64,000 nucleotides of DNA from [Streptosporangium] indianense. Its GTDB lineage: Bacteria; Actinomycetota; Actinomycetes; Streptomycetales; Streptomycetaceae. Shown here piece by piece: positions 43,738 to 53,432 of the stretch (positions within the stretch are counted from its first letter, which is position 1; each line of letters starts with the position of its first letter). Under the pieces are notes generated by a model that worked only from the letters and a program-made list of their open reading frames with translations, made no database searches and was not told the origin of the DNA. Location: positions 1-64,000 of the forward strand of contig NZ_JAKEIO010000001.1 in assembly GCF_021474405.1 (NCBI RefSeq). Direction: 5' to 3'. A program made the position numbers and the translations under genes.

Positions 43738-45074
43738 AGCTCCACCCCCTTCTCGTCGGGCTTTTCGTCGTCGAGGGGGGCGCGAAGCCGGACGCGGGCG
43801 GCCCGGCGCCCCGTCGCGTCCAGCACCTCAAGGTGCCAGCCGTTGACCTCCAGGGTGTCCCCGGCGGCCGGTATCCGGCCGAGCACCGACGCCACCAGCC
43901 CGGCGAGCGTCTCGTAGGGCCCTTCCGGCGCGCGCAGCCCGATCCGTTCCAGGTGGTCCACGCGCGCGGAGCCGTCGGCCGAGTACAGCGCGTGCCCGGA
44001 CTCGTCGGTGCCGGCCGCGGCCAGGTCGGGCGTCTCGTGCGGGTCGTGCTCGTCGCGCACGTCGCCGACGACCTCCTCGACGATGTCCTCCAGCGTGGCC
44101 ACGCCCGCCGTGCCGCCGTACTCGTCGATCACGACGGCCATCGTGCGCTTGCCGGAGAGCCGGTCCAGGAGCCGGTCGACGGTGAGCGTCTCCGGGACCA
44201 GCAGGGGTTCGCGCATCAGCTCGGAGACGTGGATCCGGGTCCGGCGCTCGGCGGGCACCGCCAGCACGTCCTTCACGTGCGCCGTGCCGACGACCGAGTC
44301 GAGGGTGCCGCGGTAGACCGGGAACCGGGACAGACCCGTCGCCCGGGTCGCGTTCGCCACGTCCTCCAGGGTTGCCTGCACCTCCAGCGCGACGACCTGC
44401 ACCCGGGGCGTCATGACGTTCTCCGCCGTCAGGTCGGCGAGGTTCAGGGTCCGCACGAACAACTCGGCGGTGTCCGCCTCCAGGGCGCCCTCCTTGGCGG
44501 AGTGCCGGGCGAGGGCGGCCAGCTCCTGCGGCCCGCGCGCCGAGGCGAGTTCCTCGGCAGGCTCGACACCGATCCGGCGCACCACCCGGTTCGCCGTGTT
44601 GTTCAGGTGCGTGATGAAGGGCCGGAACGCGGCGCTGAACCAGCGCTGCGCGTTGCCCACGGTCTTGGCGACCGTCAGGGGCGAGGAGATCGCCCAGTTC
44701 TTGGGCACCAGCTCGCCGACGACCATCAGGAACACCGTGGACAGGGCGGTGCCGATCACCAGCGCGACGCTGTGCGACGCCGAGCGCGAGACGCCGAGGT
44801 CCTCCAGCGGCCCCGCGATCAGGGCGGCGATCGACGGCTCGGCGAGCATGCCGACCACCAGGTTCGTCACGGTGATGCCGAGCTGCGCCCCGGAGAGCTG
44901 GAACGTCAGGTTCCGTACGGCCTTCAGTGCGCCCTGCGCACCCCGCTCGCCGCGCTCAGCGGCCCGCTCCAGCTCGGCGCGCTCGACCGTGGTGAGGGAG
45001 AACTCGGCCGCGACGAAGGCACCGCAGGCGAGCGAGAGGGCGATCGCCGCCAGGAGGAGGAGCACTTCGGTCAT
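43734..45074 (-). CDS. CorC/HlyC-type CNNM family membrane protein, first copy
   Basis: A 446-residue protein: DUF21 domain (about 1-200) with GEFAAEFSLTTVERAELERA-type start, a CBS pair (about 215-335; ENVMTPRVQVVAL, SGKRTMAVVIDEYGGTAGV) and a CorC_HlyC domain (about 350-435). The ATG at 45074 has GGGGGTGA upstream. First gene of a coupled pair. Confidence 0.9.
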   Translation of the reverse strand: MTEVLLLLAAIALSLACGAFVAAEFSLTTVERAELERAAERGERGAQGALKAVRNLTFQLSGAQLGITVTNLVVGMLAEPSIAALIAGPLEDLGVSRSASHSVALVIGTALSTVFLMVVGELVPKNWAISSPLTVAKTVGNAQRWFSAAFRPFITHLNNTANRVVRRIGVEPAEELASARGPQELAALARHSAKEGALEADTAELFVRTLNLADLTAENVMTPRVQVVALEVQATLEDVANATRATGLSRFPVYRGTLDSVVGTAHVKDVLAVPAERRTRIHVSELMREPLLVPETLTVDRLLDRLSGKRTMAVVIDEYGGTAGVATLEDIVEEVVGDVRDEHDPHETPDLAAAGTDESGHALYSADGSARVDHLERIGLRAPEGPYETLAGLVASVLGRIPAAGDTLEVNGWHLEVLDATGRRAARVRLRAPLDDEKPDEKGVEL

Positions 45075-45226
45075 CGGTTCACCCCCGGTCCATGGTTCTC
45101 CAGGACGGGGCGGAACGCGCGATGTCGCGCACGGGGAGGCTCGCCCATGGGCGGAGGCTCACAACCTTTCATGCCGGACCGAGTGGCCATTCAAGAGTAA
45201 AGGATGGGCAAAGTCCTCTTGCGGGT

Positions 45227-45248
45227 GCGGCCACCACCTCGTGGCCGC
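45227..45248 (-). terminator. Hairpin after the GNAT gene
   Basis: A perfect 8-bp stem GCGGCCAC / GTGGCCGC with a CACCTC loop begins 2 nt past the GNAT stop codon. It separates that gene from the CorC pair downstream. Confidence 0.7.
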
Positions 45249-45250
45249 GC

Positions 45251-45676
45251 CTACCCGGTGAGCGGCTTCACCCAGCGTCGCCACTGCTCCTCTGCCCCGT
45301 AACCCGCCGCTCCCCACGTCCGGTGCGCGGTCTCGTTGCGCGTGAGCACCATCGCGTCCGCGCGGCGTCCGCCGAGCCGTACGAACCGCTCCTCCGCGGC
45401 GGCGAGGAGTGCGGTCGCGATGCCCCGGCGGCGCCGGTCCGGGTGCACGGCCAGCCGGTACAGGTGGCAGCGCCAGCCGTCGAACCCGGCGATCACCGTG
45501 CCGGCCAGTTCACCGCACACTTCGGCCAGGATCAGCGCCCCGGGGTCGCGCTCCACCAGCCGCTCCACCCCGCCGCGGTCGTCACTGATGCTCGTGCCCT
45601 CGGCGGCCACCTTCCAGAAGGCCAGCACGGCGTCGAGGTCCTCGGGCGTCGCGGCCCGGATGCGCACATCGGTCAT
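45251..45676 (-). CDS. GNAT-family N-acetyltransferase
   Basis: A 141-residue single-domain acetyltransferase. HLYRLAVHPDRRRRGIATAL is the acetyl-CoA loop, and TRNETAHRTWGAAGYGAEEQ matches motif B. The substrate is unknown. The ATG at 45676 starts the family-typical MTDVRIRAATPEDLDAVL. Confidence 0.9.
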   Translation of the reverse strand: MTDVRIRAATPEDLDAVLAFWKVAAEGTSISDDRGGVERLVERDPGALILAEVCGELAGTVIAGFDGWRCHLYRLAVHPDRRRRGIATALLAAAEERFVRLGGRRADAMVLTRNETAHRTWGAAGYGAEEQWRRWVKPLTG

Positions 45677-45731
45677 CGCATGATCACAGCACTCGCGCCC
45701 ACCCGCGTCAGACCGTTTCACCATCCGGACG

Positions 45732-48299
45732 TCACTCGTGCGCGATGGCCGCCAGGACGTTCATCCGGGAGGCGCGCAAGGCCGGCAGCAGCGCCGCCAC
45801 GACACCGACCACCGCCGAGCCGACCACCACCAGGACGATCGTGAGCCACGGGATCGCGAGGGCCGTCATGCCCTGGAGCGCGAGCACCTGATGCATGCAC
45901 ACGCCCCACACCAGCCCGAGCGCGAGCCCGAGGACGGCGCCGAACACCGCGATCACCACCGACTCCAGCCGGATCATCCGCCGCAGCTGGCGCCGGGCCA
46001 GCCCGATCGCCCGCAGCAGGCCGATCTCCCGGGTGCGCTCGACGACCGACAGGGCGAGGGTGTTGACCACGCCCAGCACCGCGATGATGATCGCCAGCCC
46101 GAGCAGCGCGTACACGAGGTACAGCAGGACGGCGATCTGGTCGTGGACCAGCCGCTTGTAGTCGGCCATGTCCCGCACCTGCACCTGCGGATACGGGTCG
46201 AGGGTCTTCTCCAGGGCCGCGCGCAGGGCGTCGTCGCTCGTGCCGGCGGCGGCGTTGACGTACAGCGCGGAGTCCTGTCCGCCCGGCGCGTACCGCTCCA
46301 GGGTGCCCAGGCCGAAGAACAGCCCGCCCTGGGTGCCGAATCCCTCGGCGGCGTCCTGGTCGGTGAGCGCGCCGACCGTCAGCCGGGCCGAGCGTCCGCC
46401 CGGGAACTCCACGGGGAGGGTGCTGCCCACGCGGACGTCGTGGTCGCGCGCGAAGTCCCGGTCCATGGCCAGGTGCCCGCTCGCGAGCGCGGCCGCCGAG
46501 TCGCCCTGGGTGTACGTGATGTTGGCGACCTCGTCGAGTCGCGGACCGTAGCCCGCGGCCGTGGTCTCCACGCGGTCGCCGTCGGGGAGACGCACCGCGA
46601 CCGGTGTGAACCGCCCGCGTACGACCAGGCCCACGCCGTCGGTGCGGCGCACCTTGTCGGTGACCTCCTGCGGGAACGTCTGGAAGTTGCTGTTCTGGAC
46701 GACGAAGTCGGCGCCGAGCGTCTTGTCGATCTGCCGGTCGAACGAGGCGGTCATCGACTCGCTCGCCACCGACATCCCGCCGACCAGCGCGATCCCCACC
46801 ATCAGAGCCGCCGCGGTGGCTCCGGTGCGGCGGGGGTTGCGCAGGGCGTTGCGCTGGCTCATCCGGCCGATCGAGCCGAACAGGGCGGGGAAGGCCGCGC
46901 CGAGCACCCGGATCACCGGGCGCACCAGCAGCGGCCCGGCGATCACCGTCGCGATCAGGGTGAGCGCCACCCCGAGTCCCAGCAGGGAAGCCGCCGACGA
47001 CGTCTGCTGCGACACCGCGCAGCCCGCGAGCGCCGCCGCACCGGCCGCCCCGACGACCGCGCCCGCCACCGCGCGCATCCGCAACGGCCGGCCCACCCCG
47101 GCGACCTCGGCGTCCGAGAGGGCGGCCATCGGGGAGACGCCCGCGGCCCGCCGGGCCGGAAGGTACGCGGCGACGAAGGTGACGCCGAGCCCGACGACGT
47201 ACGCGGCCACCGGGGTCACCCAGCCGATCGCCATCTCGCCGGCGTCGATGTTCATGCCCAGCAGGCCCATCAGCCCGATCAGCCCGGCCGCCAGAGCGAT
47301 GCCCGCGGCGAGCCCCAGGGTGGAGCCGATCAGCCCGAGCAGCAGGGCTTCGGTGAGCACCGACGCCTGGACCTGGCGCCGCTCGGCGCCCAGCGCGCGC
47401 AGCAGGCCCAGCTCACGGGTGCGCTGGGCGATGAGCATGGAGAAGGTGTTGACGATCAGGAACACACCGACCAGCACGGCGACCCCGGCGAAGCCGAGCA
47501 TCACGTACTTGATGACGTCGAGGAACCCGCCCAGCTGCTCGACGTCCGACTCGGCCTGTTCGCCGGCCGTCCTGAAGTCGTAGGTGTGCGAGCCGAGCGC
47601 CCCGGCCACCCGCCGTTTGAGCTGGTCGTCGCTGACGCCCCGGGCCGCGTCGACCGAGATGCCGGTCGCCGTACCCGGCCGGCCGAGCAGCTTCGCCTGC
47701 GCCGTGGGCGGGTCGAAGTAGAGCAGCGCGGAGCCGGGATTCGTCGTCCTGAACGTGACGATGCCGACCACCCGGACCCTGAACGAGCCCGGGGGCGCGA
47801 TCACGGTGAGGGTGTCGCCGACGCGCACGTCCTTGCGGCCGGCGGTCTCCGCGTCGAGCAACGCCTGGCCGGGTCCGCGCGGGGCGTGGCCCGAGTCCAG
47901 CCGCACGGGGCTGCGCTCGTTCGGGTTCCAGGCGTTGCCGATCGTCGGCGCCCCGGTGGTCGGGCCCACCGGTTCGTTGTCCTCGTTGACGACCGTGAGG
48001 CCGTTCACCTTCACGTCGGCGCGGGCCGCCGCGACCCCGTCGACCTGCCGGACCCGTGTGGCGAGCGCGGCGGGCAGGGTGGCCGTGCGGCCGGAGGGCA
48101 CCGCCTCGTCGAGTTCCTCCTTCGGACTGACCGTGACGTCCGCCGCGGTGGACGCGAACAGCCGGTCGAAGGTGCGGCTGACGGTGTCCGAGAAGATCAG
48201 GCTCCCGGTGACGAACGCGACGGACAGCACGACGGCGAGCGCGGAGAGCAACAGCCGCCCCTTGTGCGCCAGGAAGCTTCGCAGGGTCGCCTTGAGCAC
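45732..48299 (-). CDS. FtsX/MacB-type ABC transporter permease, duplicated
   Basis: An 855-residue permease. An N-terminal helix (about 15-37) and a large extracytoplasmic domain precede the first FtsX core (about 260-385; FLIVNTFSMLIAQRTRELGL). A second extracytoplasmic domain and FtsX core (about 725-850; LGVVNTLALSVVERTREIGL) follow. This two-copy form acts in lipoprotein or peptide export or mechanotransmission. Start is a GTG at 48299, 4 nt after the ATPase stop. Confidence 0.92.
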   Translation of the reverse strand: MLKATLRSFLAHKGRLLLSALAVVLSVAFVTGSLIFSDTVSRTFDRLFASTAADVTVSPKEELDEAVPSGRTATLPAALATRVRQVDGVAAARADVKVNGLTVVNEDNEPVGPTTGAPTIGNAWNPNERSPVRLDSGHAPRGPGQALLDAETAGRKDVRVGDTLTVIAPPGSFRVRVVGIVTFRTTNPGSALLYFDPPTAQAKLLGRPGTATGISVDAARGVSDDQLKRRVAGALGSHTYDFRTAGEQAESDVEQLGGFLDVIKYVMLGFAGVAVLVGVFLIVNTFSMLIAQRTRELGLLRALGAERRQVQASVLTEALLLGLIGSTLGLAAGIALAAGLIGLMGLLGMNIDAGEMAIGWVTPVAAYVVGLGVTFVAAYLPARRAAGVSPMAALSDAEVAGVGRPLRMRAVAGAVVGAAGAAALAGCAVSQQTSSAASLLGLGVALTLIATVIAGPLLVRPVIRVLGAAFPALFGSIGRMSQRNALRNPRRTGATAAALMVGIALVGGMSVASESMTASFDRQIDKTLGADFVVQNSNFQTFPQEVTDKVRRTDGVGLVVRGRFTPVAVRLPDGDRVETTAAGYGPRLDEVANITYTQGDSAAALASGHLAMDRDFARDHDVRVGSTLPVEFPGGRSARLTVGALTDQDAAEGFGTQGGLFFGLGTLERYAPGGQDSALYVNAAAGTSDDALRAALEKTLDPYPQVQVRDMADYKRLVHDQIAVLLYLVYALLGLAIIIAVLGVVNTLALSVVERTREIGLLRAIGLARRQLRRMIRLESVVIAVFGAVLGLALGLVWGVCMHQVLALQGMTALAIPWLTIVLVVVGSAVVGVVAALLPALRASRMNVLAAIAHE

Positions 48300-48303
48300 G
48301 GGC

Positions 48304-49125
48304 TCAGTTCTCCTCTGGCGAGGCCGGGGCGCCGCTGTCGCCGGGGCGGGTGCGGATCACGTCGAACCTCTTCATCCGCTCCAGGACCGCCTCGGCGGTG
48401 GGGCGCCGCATCTCGTCGACGATCCGGCCGTCCCCGAGGAAGAGCACCAGGTCCGAGTGGGCGGCGGCGCCGGGGTCGTGGGTGACCATGACGACGGTCT
48501 GCCCGAGCTGGTCCACCGCCTCGCGCAGGAAACCGAGGACTTCCAGACCGGCCCGCGAGTCGAGGTTGCCGGTCGGTTCGTCCGCGAAGATCAGCTCGGG
48601 CCGGGAGGCCAGCGCCCGCGCGCAGGCCACGCGCTGCTGCTGCCCGCCGGAGAGCTGCGAGGGCCGGTGCCCGAGCCGGTCCCGCAGGCCCAGGGTGTCG
48701 ATGACCTGGTCCAGCCACGTCGTGTCGGGCTTCCGGCCCGCGATGTCCATCGGCAGGGTGATGTTCTCCAGCGCGTTCAGGGTCGGGATGAGGTTGAACG
48801 ACTGGAACATGAACCCGATCCGGTCCCGGCGCAGCCGCGTCAGCTCGCGCTCCCGCAACCCGGTGATCTCCGTGTCGCCGAGCCACACCTGACCGGCCGA
48901 GACGGTGTCGAGGCCCGCCAGGCAGTGCATCAGGGTGGACTTCCCCGAACCCGACGGGCCCATCACCGCGGTGAACCGGCCCCGGACGACGTCCACGTCC
49001 ACCGAGTCGAGCGCGAGCACGGCCGTCTCGCCCGCGCCGTACGCCTTGGTGAGGCCGCGGGCGCGGGCCGCGATCCCGTCGGCCGGTGCGAGGCCGGGAG
49101 CGTGCTCCGCAGCAGGTGTGGACAA
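48304..49125 (-). CDS. MacB-type ABC transporter ATPase
   Basis: A 273-residue ATPase. Walker A is MGPSGSGKST, the signature is QLSGGQQQRVACARAL, and Walker B is ELIFADEPTGNLDSR. The TTG at 49125 follows AGAGGAGG with good spacing. It precedes the duplicated FtsX permease by 4 nt, forming one exporter operon. Confidence 0.93.
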   Translation of the reverse strand: MSTPAAEHAPGLAPADGIAARARGLTKAYGAGETAVLALDSVDVDVVRGRFTAVMGPSGSGKSTLMHCLAGLDTVSAGQVWLGDTEITGLRERELTRLRRDRIGFMFQSFNLIPTLNALENITLPMDIAGRKPDTTWLDQVIDTLGLRDRLGHRPSQLSGGQQQRVACARALASRPELIFADEPTGNLDSRAGLEVLGFLREAVDQLGQTVVMVTHDPGAAAHSDLVLFLGDGRIVDEMRRPTAEAVLERMKRFDVIRTRPGDSGAPASPEEN

Positions 49126-49278
49126 GGCCGCCTCCTCTGGCTGGATGTCAGTATCCCGACCCTGCCCGAGGGTAATGTGACCCGGCCCACACTCGGTATC
49201 CTCCGCGGGTCGGACTCGGCTTGCCGGTGCCGGCACCCTCCGCGCCGGCTTCGAGGGAGGGCGAAGACCCGGCTGAAC

Positions 49279-49404
49279 GTGCGCGTCGACGACACCACCG
49301 CCCGCGCCGCCCCCGAGCGGGTCCGCGACCTCGCCCGGATGGTCGAGAGCGGCGAGGCGTCCGTACGGGACATCGAGCGGGAGCCGCGCCGGTGGACCCG
49401 GTGA
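49279..49404 (+). CDS. Possible small protein, unassigned
   Basis: A 41-codon frame from a GTG at 49279 whose product (VDDTTARAAPERVRDLARMV, then ESGEASVRDIEREPRR) looks helical and charged. GGAGGG is near but about 19 nt away. It ends directly against the convergent methyltransferase gene. It could be a real small protein or a remnant; I recognise no family. Confidence 0.3.
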   Translation: MRVDDTTARAAPERVRDLARMVESGEASVRDIEREPRRWTR

Positions 49405-50079
49405 CTACCCGTCGGCCGGGCGCCACGCCGTGCCGAGCACGCAGTACGAACTCGGCAGCCTCGGCCCCTCCTCCGGCATGAGCACCTGCCGGTAGGGCCC
49501 GAGTTCGAACCCGCCCTCCCGCAGCGCCCGCACCGGCTCCCGCGCGACATGGCAGCCCCCGCTCAGCACCGGCCACACCGTCCGGTCCAATGCATGCTGC
49601 GCGAGGGTCATCGCCCGGCCGCCGCCCCGGCCGTGCTCGAAGAACCGCACCTCGCCGCCCGGCCGCAGCACCCGCCGCAGCTCCCCGAGCGCCCGGGGCA
49701 CGTCCCGCACACTGCACAGCACCAGGGACACGACGGCGGCGTCGAAGCCCTCGCTCTTGACCGGCAGCGCCTCGGCCACGCCCGGCACCACGTCCACCGG
49801 CACCTCGGCGCGCAGCGCGGCCTCCACGGCCAGGTGCCTCAGCCGCCGCTCCGGTTCGATGGCCACGACCTCCGCGACGGTGCCCGGGTAGTGCGCGAAG
49901 TTCAGCCCGTTGCCCGCGCCGATCTCGATCACCCGCCCGGACAGCCCGTCGAGCAGTCTCCCGCGTATCCGGCCCATGCCCATCCGGGTCTCGGCGGCCA
50001 CACTGATCCTCGCGTAGCAGCGGGCGAACAGCGGATGGTGCACGGCGTCCCGTGGCACCTTGCCGGAGCGCAGCGGCAT
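49405..50079 (-). CDS. Class I SAM-dependent methyltransferase
   Basis: A 224-residue methyltransferase (Methyltransf_11 type). The SAM loop is VIEIGAGNGLNFAHYPG, then VVAIEPERRLRHLA and DAAVVSLVLCSV. The C-terminal part resembles UbiE/METTL7-like proteins. The ATG at 50079 has GGAGG upstream; the frame stays open into the minisatellite but that part is not protein-like. Confidence 0.88.
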   Translation of the reverse strand: MPLRSGKVPRDAVHHPLFARCYARISVAAETRMGMGRIRGRLLDGLSGRVIEIGAGNGLNFAHYPGTVAEVVAIEPERRLRHLAVEAALRAEVPVDVVPGVAEALPVKSEGFDAAVVSLVLCSVRDVPRALGELRRVLRPGGEVRFFEHGRGGGRAMTLAQHALDRTVWPVLSGGCHVAREPVRALREGGFELGPYRQVLMPEEGPRLPSSYCVLGTAWRPADG

Positions 50080-50194
50080 GGGGAACCTCCCTGACGAGGC
50101 CGGCCTTATGCGTCGGGGGGATTCTCCCCCGTCCGGGCCCGCCGCACCCCTGCGGCCCACCGCGCGAGGACGCGAGGATCCGGCCCCGCGCGGG

Positions 50195-50330
50195 CGCAGG
50201 GCCCACATGGCGGCGGGCCATGAGAAGGCGCCACATGGCGGCGGGTCGTGAGCAGGGCCCACGCGGCGGCGGCGGGTCGTGAGGCAGGGCCCACGCGGCG
50301 GCGGGTCGTGAGCAGGGCCCACGCGGCTCC
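50195..50330. repeat. Minisatellite of about 28-31-bp units
   Basis: About four and a half copies of a unit centred on GGCGGCGGGTCGTGAGCAGG plus GCCCACGCG. Copies vary by small indels; the two left ones read ACATGG instead of ACGCGG. The array fills most of the gap between the methyltransferase and beta-lactamase genes. Confidence 0.85.
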
Positions 50331-50350
50331 GGTGTCGTTTCGCCGGCCCG

Positions 50351-51250
50351 CTAGGCGAGCTCCGCCGCCAGCAGCGCGGCTGTCCGGGCCACCAGCGGGT
50401 TGTCGGCCGCGGCGTCCTCCTCCGGCTGCGTGGTCAGGACCGACAGCACGACCGGCGGGCCGTCCGGAGGCCAGGTGACGCCCACGTCGTTGTTGGTGCC
50501 GTACCGTCCGCCACCCGTCTTGTCGGCGAGCAGCCAGTCGGCCGGCAGACCTTTGCGGAACCTCTCCACGCTCGTGGTGTTGCGCAGCAGCCAGTCCGTG
50601 AGCCGGGCCCTGTCCCGGGGCTCGAGCGCGTCGCCGAGCACCAGCCGGGCGTAGGTCAGGCCGATGGCGCGCGGGGAGGTCGTGTCGGTCACGCGCCACG
50701 GCTCCGCGGAGTTGAGCTCGGGCTCCCAGCGGTCCAGCCGGGTGACGCGGTCACCGACCGAGCGGCAGAACCGTGTCACGGCGGTCGGACCGCCCAGCTC
50801 CTTCAGCAGCAGGTTGCCCGCGGTGTTGTCGCTGAAGCGGATGGTGGCATCGCACAGTTCGCCGACGGTCATGCCGGTCGCGACGTGTCGCTCGGTGACG
50901 GGGGAGTAGCCCGACTTCGTGACGTACTCCTGGGTGTAGTGGACGCGCCGGGCCAGGAACTCGCCGTCGCGGTCGAGGTCACGCAGGACGGCCGCGGCGG
51001 CGAGCGTCTTGAACACCGAGGCCATCGGGAAGCGCTCGTCGGCCCGGTACACCACCGCCCGGCCCGTGCGCAGGTTGCGGGCGTACACGCCCAGCCGCGC
51101 GGTGTGCTCCCGCTCCAGTTCCCGCAGCCGCGCGGTGACGCCGGCGGTGCCGGGTGACGCGTGGGCGGTGCCGCCGCCGAGCGCGAAGGCGGCGGCCGTG
51201 CCCAGCGTGAGGGCCGTACGGCGGGACGGGTGTGGTGTGTTCGTGTGCAC
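50351..51250 (-). CDS. Class A beta-lactamase, Tat-type signal
   Basis: A 299-residue serine beta-lactamase. A twin-arginine signal (SRRTALTLGTAAAFALGGG) ends near residue 31. The active-site residues are complete: SVFK at 78-81, SDN at 140-142, EPELN at 176-180 and KTG near 250. The start is a GTG at 51250 with GAAGGGA upstream. No BlaI/BlaR regulator is adjacent. Confidence 0.93.
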   Translation of the reverse strand: MHTNTPHPSRRTALTLGTAAAFALGGGTAHASPGTAGVTARLRELEREHTARLGVYARNLRTGRAVVYRADERFPMASVFKTLAAAAVLRDLDRDGEFLARRVHYTQEYVTKSGYSPVTERHVATGMTVGELCDATIRFSDNTAGNLLLKELGGPTAVTRFCRSVGDRVTRLDRWEPELNSAEPWRVTDTTSPRAIGLTYARLVLGDALEPRDRARLTDWLLRNTTSVERFRKGLPADWLLADKTGGGRYGTNNDVGVTWPPDGPPVVLSVLTTQPEEDAAADNPLVARTAALLAAELA

Positions 51251-51334
51251 GGTGGTCCCTTCAGAGGCGATCACGTTCGTAGTGCACCACGCGATCACGT
51301 CCGCGTCGGTTTCACCGCCGGCCCGTCCGGCCCC

Positions 51335-52060
51335 TCAGAACGCCTCGGGTGCCTCCCGTACCCGGAACGCCTCCGCGTCCCACGAGCCGTCCAGCCGGGG
51401 CGCCAGCCAGTGCGGCGCGGCCGCCCGGAAGGCAGTGGGGGAGAGGGCGCCCGATCCGGCCGGGACGGAACCCAGCAGCGGGGCTCCGGCCACGTCCGGC
51501 AGGTCCGCGAGATTGCAGCGTGCCGCGAGGTCCGGGGCCGTCGGCCAGCTCCCGATCACGATCCCGGCCGGTACCAGCCCGCGGGAGCGCAGTTCACGCG
51601 TCGTCAGCTCCGTCGCGTTCAGGGTGCCGAGTCCCGCGGGCGCCACCACCAGCACCGGCGCCGACAGCAGCCGCGCCGCGTCCGCCAGGGTCCCTCCGGC
51701 GGCGTCGAACCGGACGAGCAGTCCGCCGGCGCCCTCGACCAGCACCAGGTCGTGCTCGGTGGCCAGTTTGGCGGCGGCCTCCGCGACCTCGTGCGGATGG
51801 ACCGGGGTCAGGCCGGCCCGGCGCGCCGCCGTGGCCGGGGCCAGCGGTTCGGGAAAGCGGGCGAGTTCGGCCGCCGTCACCGCGCCCGCGAGGCGCGCCA
51901 CCTCGGCGGCGTCCCCGGGTTCGTCCGGCCCCACGCCCGTCTGGGCCGCCTTCAGCACGGCCACCGTGCGGCCGGCGGCCAGGGCCGTCGCGGCGATGGC
52001 GGCGGTCACGACCGTCTTGCCGACCTCCGTGCCCGTGCCCGTGATCACCAGTACCGGCAT
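51335..52060 (-). CDS. bioD: Dethiobiotin synthetase
   Basis: A 241-residue P-loop ATPase that closes the ureido ring of dethiobiotin from DAPA, CO2 and [14 protein letters not shown] is the P-loop, KAAQTGV and [10 protein letters not shown] the following motifs. It starts 1 nt after the bioA stop, last gene of bioB-bioA-bioD. Confidence 0.95.
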   Translation of the reverse strand: MPVLVITGTGTEVGKTVVTAAIAATALAAGRTVAVLKAAQTGVGPDEPGDAAEVARLAGAVTAAELARFPEPLAPATAARRAGLTPVHPHEVAEAAAKLATEHDLVLVEGAGGLLVRFDAAGGTLADAARLLSAPVLVVAPAGLGTLNATELTTRELRSRGLVPAGIVIGSWPTAPDLAARCNLADLPDVAGAPLLGSVPAGSGALSPTAFRAAAPHWLAPRLDGSWDAEAFRVREAPEAF

Positions 52061-52061
52061 G

Positions 52062-53432
52062 TCATCCCTCCCGCGCCGCCGCGCAGACGGCCCGCGCGAT
52101 CCGCGCCAGGTCCGCGTCGCCCGTCACGTACGGCGGCATGGTGTAGATCAGATCGCGGAACGGCCGCAGCCACACGCCCTCGCGCACGGCCGCCGCCGTC
52201 GCCGCCTCCATGTCCACGGCGTGGTCCAGCTGGACGACCCCGATGGCGCCGAGAACCCGTACGTCCTTCACGCCCGGCAGGTCCGAGGCGGCCGAGAGCC
52301 CGTCCCGCAGCCCCGACTCGATCCGCTTGACCTCCGCCAGCCAGTCCTGACCGAGCAGCAGCTCGATCGAGGCGCAGGCCACCGCGGCCGCCAGCGGATT
52401 GCCCATGAACGTCGGGCCGTGCGCGAGCACCGGCACCTCGCCCCGCGAGATCCCGTCGGCCACCCGCGCGGTGCACAGCGTCGCCGCCATCGTCAGGTAA
52501 CCGCCGGTCAGCGCCTTGCCCACGCACATCACGTCGGGCGTGACGGCCGCGTGCTCCGCCGCGAACAGCGCACCCGTACGCCCGAATCCGGTCGCGATCT
52601 CGTCGAACACGAGCAGCACGTCGTGCGCGTCGCACGCCTCGCGCAGCACCCGCAGATAGGCGGGGGAGTGGAACCGCATCCCGCCCGCGCCCTGTACCAC
52701 CGGCTCGACGATCACCGCGGCGAGCTCATCCGCGTGCCGCTCGATCAGCGACCGAAGCTGCTCGGCGTACGCCTCGTCGTACTCCGCCGGGGGCGGGTCG
52801 GCGAACACCTGACGGTGCAGCACCCCGGTCCACAGGTCGTGCATCCCGCCCTCCGGATCGCATACCGACATGGGCTGCCAGGTGTCGCCGTGGTAGCCAC
52901 CGCGCCAGGTCAGCAGCCGCTGCTTGCCGGGGCGGCCCAGCGAACGCCAGTACTGCAGGCACATCTTGACCGCGACCTCGACCGACACCGACCCCGAGTC
53001 GGCGAGGAAGACGTGCTCCAGGCCTTCGGGCGACATGTCGACAAGGAGCTTCGCCAGCCGTACGGCGGGCTCGTGGGTGAGCCCGCCGAACATCACGTGA
53101 CTCATCCGCCCGAGCTGCTCGCGGGCGGCCTCGTTCAGCACCGGGTGGTTGTAGCCGTGGATCGCCGACCACCAGGACGACATCCCGTCGATCAGCTCGC
53201 GCGGACCGGCCGGATCTCCCGGACCGGCCGCCGCTCCCGGGCCGCTCGGCGCTCCCGGGCCGCTCGGCTCCTTGCCACCGCCCGGCACTCCCGAGCCGTC
53301 GGCGAGCCGCAGCCGTACCCCGCTCGCCGACTCCACGACGAGCGGTTCCTGCCGTCCGGGCATCGGGCCGTACGGGTGCCACACGTGCCGCCGGTCGAGT
53401 TCCAGCAGCTCGGCGGCGGTCAGCTCAGGCAT
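52062..53432 (-). CDS. bioA: DAPA aminotransferase with Gly/Pro insert
   Basis: A 456-residue class III PLP aminotransferase that converts KAPA to DAPA with [52 protein letters not shown] and the lysine segment [11 protein letters not shown] are present. A low-complexity insert (about residues 46-78, rich in GPG and PSG) interrupts the LADG-LIDGM junction. Its ATG lies 8 nt inside the bioB end, so translation is coupled. Confidence 0.94.
   Translation of the reverse strand: MPELTAAELLELDRRHVWHPYGPMPGRQEPLVVESASGVRLRLADGSGVPGGGKEPSGPGAPSGPGAAAGPGDPAGPRELIDGMSSWWSAIHGYNHPVLNEAAREQLGRMSHVMFGGLTHEPAVRLAKLLVDMSPEGLEHVFLADSGSVSVEVAVKMCLQYWRSLGRPGKQRLLTWRGGYHGDTWQPMSVCDPEGGMHDLWTGVLHRQVFADPPPAEYDEAYAEQLRSLIERHADELAAVIVEPVVQGAGGMRFHSPAYLRVLREACDAHDVLLVFDEIATGFGRTGALFAAEHAAVTPDVMCVGKALTGGYLTMAATLCTARVADGISRGEVPVLAHGPTFMGNPLAAAVACASIELLLGQDWLAEVKRIESGLRDGLSAASDLPGVKDVRVLGAIGVVQLDHAVDMEAATAAAVREGVWLRPFRDLIYTMPPYVTGDADLARIARAVCAAAREG

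Noticed and set aside
50195..50330. CRISPR array
   Set aside because: Units are contiguous without unique spacers, and no cas genes are present.
50080..50345. N-terminal extension of the methyltransferase through the minisatellite
   Set aside because: Repeat-encoded Arg/Pro/His peptide; GGAGG fixes the start at 50079.
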